Part shown: positions 6,977 to 10,284 of the stretch, one piece after another | Layout: each line of letters opens with the position of its first letter | How positions within the stretch are numbered: position 1 is the first letter of the stretch | NCBI GenBank assembly: GCA_963542625.1 | Contig: CAUTXO010000057.1 | Span: 1-10,284, forward strand | Length of the DNA: 10,284 nt | Direction: 5' to 3' | DNA from: CAUTXO01 sp963542625 | Lineage (GTDB): Bacteria; Campylobacterota; Campylobacteria; Campylobacterales; SZUA-545 | The notes under the pieces: generated by a model | The model's database searches: none | What the model saw: the letters and a program-made list of their open reading frames with translations, nothing else | Told to the model about the DNA's origin: nothing | Made by a program: the position numbers and the translations under genes

Positions 6977-7202
6977 GCTTGCTAGGCTTTTTTTGCCCGC
7001 GTTTGGCGCGCTTGCGGCCTTGACGTTTAATTCTTGCGTGTTTAAAAACGAGTGCGGGTATTCAAGCAGGCTTTACAACGACTGCCGCGAGTATTACGAC
7101 CTAATGGGCGTGTATCACAAGGAATGCGAAGCAAACGACATCTCAAACGATTGCGCGCCGCAAGATGGCGCAGGCGAGCAGGAATGCCTAAATTGCAACT
7201 AG
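6957..7202 (+). CDS. Cysteine-rich small putative lipoprotein (81 residues)
   Basis: The ATG at 6957 lies inside the preceding gene (20-nt overlap), with only a weak purine stretch (AAAAAG) upstream, which suggests reinitiation by ribosomes finishing that gene. The N-terminus MNLTATRLARLFLPAFGALA has a basic start and a hydrophobic core ending at FNSC, with Cys27 as probable lipidation site. The lipobox is atypical, so a plain secreted or anchored protein is possible. The remaining 54 residues hold six more cysteines (33, 43, 57, 66, 77 and 80), several as NEC, NDC, KEC and QEC, a spacing that suggests disulfides or metal binding. It is acidic. The stop codon TAG is the first triplet of a TAGATCTTG motif. 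It overlaps cmoB by 19 nt. No family recognised. Confidence 0.72.
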   Translation: MNLTATRLARLFLPAFGALAALTFNSCVFKNECGYSSRLYNDCREYYDLMGVYHKECEANDISNDCAPQDGAGEQECLNCN

Positions 7203-8233
7203 ATCTTGTGCTAAAGGAAAGGGAGCGCATTTTACGCAAAAACTACGGCGCGCTGCTGGATAGAATAAACGCCATTGACACCCCTTGCCGCGTGGAGTAT
7301 AAAGACGCCATTACTATTAGCGCGGATCTTAGCTTGGATCTTGGCGCAGGCAGCGCGGCGGATCTTGGCAGAGATCTTGGCGCAGATCCTAGCTTAGATC
7401 TTAGTAAGGATCTTAACAAGGGGCAGGGCGGAGATCTTAGCTCAGATCTTAGTAAGGATCGTGGCGCTGATCCTAGCAAGGATCTTAGCCCCCGCCCCGC
7501 GCCAAACTACGAAGATCTAGCCCTAGCGCTCAAGCCTTGGCGCAAAGGACCATTTAGCGTGTTTTCTTGCTACATAGACAGCGAGTGGAACAGCAGCATA
7601 AAATTTGACATCATCAAAGAACACCTAGACGTGCGCGGCAAAAGGGTCATAGACATCGGCTGCAACAACGGCTACTACCTTTTCCGTATGCTTGGCTTTG
7701 GTGCGTGCAGCCTAACGGGCTTTGACCCATCGCTAAACGCGTATTTGCAATTTTTATTCATCGACCGCTTTGTGCATTCTGGCATAGATTATAAGCTGCT
7801 TGGCGTCGAGCATTTAGACGACTTTGGCGAGAAGTTTGACGTGCTGCTTTTTCTTGGCGTGCTCTACCACAGGAGCGACCCAATCAGCGCACTTAAAACC
7901 TTGCGCCGCGCAATGGCTAGTGGGGCTTACGCGATTTTAGATTGTCTAATAATAGAAGGTGAGGGCGAGACCTGCCTTTGCCCGGCTAGATCTTACGCCA
8001 AGATGAAAAACGTGTATTTTATCCCCACCCTAGCCACGCTAAAAAACTGGCTTTTGCGCGCGGGTTTTACGCAGATTACGCACATTAAGACGCTCAAAAC
8101 CAGCACGGGGGAGCAGCGCAAAACGCGGTGGATAGATAGCCTAAGCCTAGCGGATTTTCTGGACCCGCACGATGATAGCAAAACGGTAGAAGGCTATAAT
8201 GCGCCCGTGAGAGTTTATTTAAAGGTGAGTTAA
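7184..8233 (+). CDS. cmoB: tRNA U34 carboxymethyltransferase CmoB with an inserted Asp-Leu repeat tract
   Basis: CmoB transfers the carboxymethyl group of carboxy-S-adenosylmethionine to 5-hydroxyuridine-34, making cmo5U in tRNAs that read multiple wobble codons. In this 349-residue protein KPWRKGPF at 117-124, IDSEW at 131-135 and the SAM motif DIGCNNGYY at 157-165 match the family. GVLYHR (225-230), NVYFIP and FLDPHDDSKTVEGY near the end also match. Residues equivalent to recalled E. coli ligand positions are kept: Lys121, Trp135, Lys140, Gly159, Asp181, Tyr228 and Arg343. Residues 48-103 are a DL(S/G) repeat absent from normal CmoB. Without it the length is about 293, close to campylobacter CmoB. 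The ATG at 7184 (AGGCGAG upstream, 5-nt spacer) is chosen over one at 7052, which would lie deep in the previous gene. A partner CmoA, which makes the cofactor, is not in the window. Confidence 0.95.
   Translation: MPKLQLDLVLKERERILRKNYGALLDRINAIDTPCRVEYKDAITISADLSLDLGAGSAADLGRDLGADPSLDLSKDLNKGQGGDLSSDLSKDRGADPSKDLSPRPAPNYEDLALALKPWRKGPFSVFSCYIDSEWNSSIKFDIIKEHLDVRGKRVIDIGCNNGYYLFRMLGFGACSLTGFDPSLNAYLQFLFIDRFVHSGIDYKLLGVEHLDDFGEKFDVLLFLGVLYHRSDPISALKTLRRAMASGAYAILDCLIIEGEGETCLCPARSYAKMKNVYFIPTLATLKNWLLRAGFTQITHIKTLKTSTGEQRKTRWIDSLSLADFLDPHDDSKTVEGYNAPVRVYLKVS
7325..7492 (+). repeat. In-frame GATCTT repeat tract inside cmoB
   Basis: About thirteen GATC sites lie in 168 bp, most as GATCTTAG or GATCTTGG, separated by 6-18 bp, always in the frame GAT-CTT. 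They encode Asp-Leu-(Ser/Gly) units with short Lys, Asn, Gly and Ala-Asp-Pro spacers (LSLDLG, DLGRDLGADPS, DLSKDLNKG, DLSSDLSKD). All spacers are multiples of three and contain no stop. The same core dominates the intergenic array at 8737-8846. Confidence 0.92.
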
Positions 8234-8709
8234 TGGCTGATGATGAAAACTTTGCAGAAGAAGTAGAGCCAGACCCCGCGGAGTATAAAGATACCGCGCC
8301 AAATCCAGAGCAGCTAAAAAGCTCTGCGCTCATCAATCAAAGCATCGTCGGGCTTTTAGAGGAGATTGCGCCGGGCGAGGCGACGGTCAAGCTCATTTGC
8401 ACGGACGATATGGTTGCCGACCAAAAGGGGCTCATTCACACGGGCTTTATGTTTAACAGCGCCAATTACGCCGCGCTCCTTGCCATAAACGAGCCAAATG
8501 CGATAACGATTGTTTCTAAGGCGAACTTTTTGCTGCCAGCGGTTTTGGACGATGAGATAATTTTCAAAGCGCACGCGATGCAAACGGAGTCGCGCAAACG
8601 CGTTGTGCGCGTCGATGGCTTCTTGCGCGATAACAAGATCTTTGAAGCGGAGTTTTCCATCGTTGTGATGGATAGGCATATTTTGGGAATGAATTTATCG
8701 GGGATCTAA
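8233..8709 (+). CDS. Hotdog-fold protein of the Cj0977 type
   Basis: This 158-residue protein resembles Campylobacter jejuni Cj0977, a hotdog-fold, thioesterase-like dimer whose gene is sigma-28 controlled in that species and needed for virulence but not for flagellar assembly. The hotdog signature is the helix region GLIHTGFMFNSANYAALLAI (about 57-76), followed by the strands VSKANFLLPAVLDDEIIFKA and VVRVDGFLRDNKIFEAEFSIVVMD. An acidic, probably disordered N-terminus (first ~25 residues) precedes the fold. Gene order cmoB then this gene matches cmoB (Cj0976)-Cj0977, a strong support. The ATG at 8233 shares its A with the cmoB TAA and has AAAGGTGAG just upstream. No sigma-28 promoter is evident, so here it likely depends on the operon promoter at 6426. 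Its catalytic activity is unknown. Confidence 0.85.
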   Translation: MADDENFAEEVEPDPAEYKDTAPNPEQLKSSALINQSIVGLLEEIAPGEATVKLICTDDMVADQKGLIHTGFMFNSANYAALLAINEPNAITIVSKANFLLPAVLDDEIIFKAHAMQTESRKRVVRVDGFLRDNKIFEAEFSIVVMDRHILGMNLSGI

Positions 8710-8736
8710 GCGCGCGTTTGGATCTTGACGCGCGCT
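8709..8736 (+). terminator. GC-only hairpin at the operon end, no T-run
   Basis: A perfect 9-bp inverted repeat, AGCGCGCGT (8709-8717) with ACGCGCGCT (8728-8736), starts on the last base of the stop codon. Its 10-nt loop is TTGGATCTTG. The stem is very stable, but the next bases are AGATCTTGCCCG rather than a T-run, so it may protect the mRNA 3' end or pause polymerase rather than terminate by itself. Confidence 0.5.
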
Positions 8737-8846
8737 AGATCTTGCCCGTTAGATCTTTGCCCGCACTAGATCTTTGCGCCACCAGCTTGGCTTAAGATCT
8801 TGGCTTAGATCTTGCCCGCTGGATCTAAAGCGCTGGTTAGATCTTG
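8737..8846 (+). repeat. AGATCTT array downstream of the operon
   Basis: Six AGATCT sites (8737, 8751, 8768, 8795, 8807 and 8839) plus one GGATCT lie within 110 bp. Most follow TAGATCTTGCCCG or TAGATCTTTGCSCS with spacings of 12-32 bp. All copies of the longer motif have the same orientation except one TGGATCTAAAG. It is not a CRISPR: units are too short and spacers irregular and related. No frame is open across it with a start signal. Confidence 0.88.
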
Positions 8847-8918
8847 TATTTTTTTTCTTTTTGGGGGAAAGGGGGAGAAGCTTGCGAAGCTAGCACGCTT
8901 TTATTATTTTTTATTTCT

Positions 8919-8969
8919 CAAAGGGGAAAGGGGCTTGAATTGCTACGTCACGGCTCCCGTTCCCCTTTG
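8919..8969. repeat. Inverted repeat CAAAGGGGAA / TTCCCCTTTG
   Basis: Ten bases at 8919-8928 pair with 8960-8969, enclosing about 31 nt. GGGGAAAGGGG is contained in and next to the left arm, which ties it to the larger purine inverted repeat at 9088-9132. Confidence 0.7.
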
Positions 8970-9002
8970 GATCCCCAACCCCCGCCGCCGCTTTTCAAAG
9001 GT

Positions 9003-9020
9003 GCACAGCTAAAGCTGTGC
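9003..9020. repeat. Small perfect hairpin, GCACAGC-TAAA-GCTGTGC
   Basis: Seven to eight base pairs with a 2-4-nt A-rich loop. It is the first of several compact hairpins in this intergenic region and lacks a T-run, so it is not a standard terminator. Confidence 0.75.
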
Positions 9021-9036
9021 GAATTAGAAAAAAACT

Positions 9037-9055
9037 GCATATGCTTTGCATATGC
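9037..9055. repeat. Small perfect hairpin, GCATATGC-TTT-GCATATGC
   Basis: The 8-bp arms are themselves palindromic, so the same sequence is both a direct and an inverted repeat around a TTT loop. It is followed by CCCCTTAAGAAG, close to the CCCCCTAAGAAG that begins the repeat at 9126. Confidence 0.8.
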
Positions 9056-9072
9056 CCCTTAAGAAGCGTGCT

Positions 9073-9102
9073 GGGGTTTAGGGGTTCTAGGGGGAAAGGG
9101 GG
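9073..9102 (+). other. Canonical G-quadruplex motif
   Basis: Four G-runs of 4, 4, 5 and 5 (9073-9076, 9081-9084, 9090-9094 and 9098-9102) are separated by loops of 4, 5 and 3 nt. This satisfies the standard intramolecular quadruplex pattern with four tetrads. Its last two G-runs are also the left arm of the inverted repeat at 9088-9132, so the two structures exclude one another. Confidence 0.85.
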
Positions 9103-9132
9103 TGGCTCGCAACTTGACCCCCTTTCCCCCTA
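9088..9132. repeat. Long perfect purine/pyrimidine inverted repeat
   Basis: TAGGGGGAAAGGGGGT (9088-9103) is perfectly complementary to ACCCCCTTTCCCCCTA (9117-9132), a 16-bp stem around a 13-nt loop. The stem is extremely stable. The sequence after it is AGAAGAAGAATAAAAG, not T-rich, so it is not a classic terminator on the + strand. Confidence 0.93.
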
Positions 9133-9178
9133 AGAAGAAGAATAAAAGCGCCAAAGGCGCACCATAAAAGCAAAAAAG
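9126..9178 (+). repeat. Hairpin-bearing direct repeat, copy 1
   Basis: The unit is CCCCCTAA, an A-rich spacer, an AGCGC-type hairpin (GCGCC-AAA-GGCGC, 9148-9160), then GCACCATAAAA and CAA..AAG. It matches copy 2 at 9241-9290. The 13-mer GCGCACCATAAAA is identical in both. Confidence 0.72.
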
Positions 9179-9240
9179 AAAAAATACAAGCATTAGATTA
9201 ACCCTAGATCTAACTAGCAGATCCTAGTCAAGATCCATTC

Positions 9241-9290
9241 CCCCCTAATTTAAAAAACAAAGCGCGATAGCGCACCATAAAAACAAGAAG
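9241..9290 (+). repeat. Hairpin-bearing direct repeat, copy 2
   Basis: Same order as copy 1: CCCCCTAA, A-rich spacer, hairpin GCGC-GATA-GCGC (9262-9273), then the identical GCGCACCATAAAA and CAAGAAG. The hairpin stem is kept although its loop differs, which hints that the fold rather than the sequence is preserved. Between the copies are an AGATCT at 9206 and AGATCC sites. Confidence 0.72.
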
Positions 9291-9305
9291 CACACGACAA
9301 AACGC

Positions 9306-9321
9306 GTGCTAGATCTAGCAC
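9306..9321. repeat. 16-bp perfect palindrome centred on AGATCT
   Basis: GTGCTAGATCTAGCAC is a complete dyad with AGATCT in the middle. Two further AGATCTT sites follow at 9322 and 9339. It could be an operator-like site or simply an arrangement of the AGATCT motif with symmetric flanks. It lies about 125 bp before the rnpB -10. Confidence 0.85.
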
Positions 9322-9443
9322 AGATCTTGCCAGCGCTTAGATCTTATGGCTTGCTTGGCGCTTGGCGCGTTTGGCGTAGGTCTTAAGCCAAAGTCTTGTT
9401 CGCCAGCACCGCGCCACGGCGCAAAACTTAAGCTTTTGCGCGC

Positions 9444-9449
9444 TAAAAT
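9444..9449 (+). promoter_or_regulatory. -10 element of rnpB
   Basis: TAAAAT lies about 7 nt before the predicted 5' end of the RNase P RNA (P1 strand near 9455-9458), exactly where a -10 is expected. No clear -35 is seen. Confidence 0.6.
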
Positions 9450-9454
9450 CCGCG

Positions 9455-9766
9455 CTCGGCATAGCGGATGATTGCTAAATTTTAGAGGAAAGTCCGGGCT
9501 GCGGGGCAGGGATTCCATCTAACAGATGGCTGAAGTAATTCAAGGGAAAGTGCAACAGAAAGCAAACCGCTCAAGGGCGAGCAAGGGTGAAACGGCGAGG
9601 TAAGAGCTCACCACCGCTTAAAGCAATTTAGGCGGTTGCAAACCCAATCCGCAGCAAAAAGCAACGGTTTATGCCCCATTTAATGCTTTGCTTAAGCCTT
9701 GTCGCGAGACATTGTGCGAGATAAATAATCATCTAAGACAAAACCCGGCTTACAGCTATGCCGCCT
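9455..9766 (+). ncRNA. rnpB: RNase P RNA, bacterial type A
   Basis: This is the catalytic RNA of RNase P, which with the RnpA protein cleaves the 5' leader from precursor tRNAs. Diagnostic conserved blocks appear in order: GAGGAAAGTCCGGGCT at 9485-9500, ACAGAAAGCAAACCGC at 9555-9570, GGGTGAAACGGCGAGGTAAG at 9585-9604 with AGAGCTCACCACCGC following, and ACAAAACCCGGCTTA near 9738-9752. The ends are set by helix P1, GGCATAGC at 9458-9465 pairing with GCTATGCC at 9755-9762, extended by one pair. The total of about 310 nt is compact for the type. The ends are accurate to a few bases. No AGATCT occurs inside it, unlike all surrounding DNA. No obvious T-run terminator follows, and the next gene is convergent, ending 60 bp away. 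Confidence 0.96.
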
Positions 9767-9825
9767 AAATTCAGTGCCACTTACCACGCGGGCTTTGGTG
9801 CTAGTCCGCGCGTCTAGGCTCTTGG

Positions 9826-10284
9826 CTAGGCACTTTGCGCGCTTTTGCCTTGCGCGATTAGCTGGTGTAGCATTAGCAGCGTTGCTAGGAAATTCAGCAT
9901 ATAAAAAGACATCATCAGCCTAAACCACATCACCGGAAACAAAACAAAATGGCACGCCATATACGCAAAAACCGTGAATACGATTATCCCCGCCGCGCGC
10001 GCATTTGCAACGCCAAGCTTTCTAAGTAGCGCAAGATTGAGCCCTAAAAGCAAAGCGTGGAGCGCAAAAATCCAGTCTTTTACTGTGGCTTTGAGCCCCT
10101 GCATTAGCCCGTATAGATATTGCTCTGGGCTAATGCTTAGGTTAAGATCCGCAGGGTTTGGCACTCTATCTATGAGTGTTACGTAAAAAATCGTTGCCCA
10201 GCCGTAATTACCCGTGATTTTATTAATGCCAAAATAAACGCCAAGCGTTGCGGCAAGAGACACAAGCGCGCCGCGCCTGTTTAG
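9826..10284 (-). CDS. Multi-pass membrane protein of unknown function (partial, 5' end outside window)
   Basis: The frame is open to the right edge and ends with TAG at 9826-9828, giving 152 visible residues. A GTG at 10263 could start it, but the frame continues upstream with no Shine-Dalgarno before that GTG, so the gene probably begins beyond the window. Four hydrophobic segments are visible: about residues 5-22, 71-88 (WIFALHALLLGLNLALL), 98-118 (GIIVFTVFAYMACHFVLF) and 122-142 (LMMSFYMLNFLATLLMLHQL). A polar, probably extracytoplasmic loop with PNPADLNLSISPEQYLYG lies between the first two. It is an inner-membrane protein. The short tail (GKSAQSA) has no motif. It converges on rnpB, and I do not recognise the family. 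Confidence 0.78.
   Translation of the reverse strand, partial: LNRRGALVSLAATLGVYFGINKITGNYGWATIFYVTLIDRVPNPADLNLSISPEQYLYGLMQGLKATVKDWIFALHALLLGLNLALLRKLGVANARAAGIIVFTVFAYMACHFVLFPVMWFRLMMSFYMLNFLATLLMLHQLIAQGKSAQSA

Larger units (their letters stand above)
8847..9088. other. Gene-free stretch with G-runs and small hairpins
   Basis: No gene is supported here. The stretch opens with a pyrimidine run (T8CTTTTT) and GGGGGAAAGGGGG at 8863-8875, then a small AGCTT-GCG-AAGCT hairpin at 8879-8891. AAGCGTGCT at 9064-9072 is the reverse complement of AGCACGCTT at 8892-8900, so the whole 8892-9072 block is bracketed by a 9-bp inverted repeat. Confidence 0.6.

Noticed and set aside
7052..7183. 44-residue N-terminal extension of CmoB from ATG 7052
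   Set aside because: It is an Arg-rich out-of-frame reading of the cysteine-rich lipoprotein gene, and CmoB similarity begins only after 7184.
8737..8846. CRISPR array
   Set aside because: The repeated core is only about 9-13 bp, spacing is irregular (12-32 bp), spacers resemble each other, and no cas gene is present.
8812..9062. Short + strand open frames at 8812-9012 and 8844-9062
   Set aside because: They read through the G-runs and hairpins, have no convincing ribosome site, and give low-complexity peptides.
9315..9518. 67-codon - strand open frame
   Set aside because: It is antisense to the rnpB promoter and 5' end and to the AGATCT sites before it. No start signal.
9780..9825. Possible bidirectional terminator between rnpB and the convergent membrane gene
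   Set aside because: Only a 5-bp CGCGG/CCGCG stem and a bulged GTGCTAG/CTAGGCAC pairing are present, with no T-run on either strand.

Overview
The window looks like a chromosomal segment of a Campylobacterota bacterium, most likely a Helicobacter of moderate GC. The main reasons are a cmoB gene followed directly by a hotdog-fold gene of the Cj0977 type, a bacterial aconitase B, TATAAT-type promoters with little visible -35, and a compact type A RNase P RNA. Species and genus are inferred, not proven.

Layout. Positions 3-389 hold the 3' end of an unknown gene cut by the left edge, closed by a strong intrinsic terminator (407-435). A promoter and a 49-codon ORF with a secretion-like N-terminus (641-790) follow. 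From about 790 to 2650 no convincing gene is seen. This stretch is a mosaic of degenerate repeats, G+T-rich on the + strand, with three related copies of a block up to ~190 bp and many AGATCT sites, ending in four ~27-bp tandem units that run into the 3' end of acnB. On the - strand lie acnB (2650-5214) and, upstream of it, a PP-loop ATPase gene likely acting in tRNA thiolation (5419-6402, TTG start). A divergent operon runs 6474-8709 on the + strand. It holds a small exported protein, two very small putative lipoproteins, cmoB and a Cj0977-like hotdog protein, every junction overlapping by 1-20 nt. About 740 bp of gene-free DNA (8710-9454) then carries an AGATCTT array, a 16-bp-stem inverted repeat, a G-quadruplex motif and paired hairpin repeats. 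The RNase P RNA gene rnpB (about 9455-9766) follows, and a membrane protein gene on the - strand leaves the window at the right edge.

How the genes relate. AcnB is a TCA-cycle enzyme. CmoB installs the carboxymethoxy group on wobble U34 of tRNAs, the PP-loop protein probably thiolates RNA, and RnpB matures tRNA 5' ends, so tRNA processing is a recurring theme. The lipoproteins and exported protein share an operon with cmoB but no functional link is evident.

The standout signal is the 6-mer AGATCT, found about 43 times by hand count where about 2.5 are expected for uniform base use. It usually sits in a wider TTAGATCTTG context. It occurs in intergenic arrays, supplies the stop codons of two short ORFs, and has expanded in frame inside cmoB as a ~56-residue Asp-Leu-Ser/Gly tract. 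rnpB and the right-hand gene have none. It behaves like a genome-wide short dispersed motif or a spreading repeat of unknown role.
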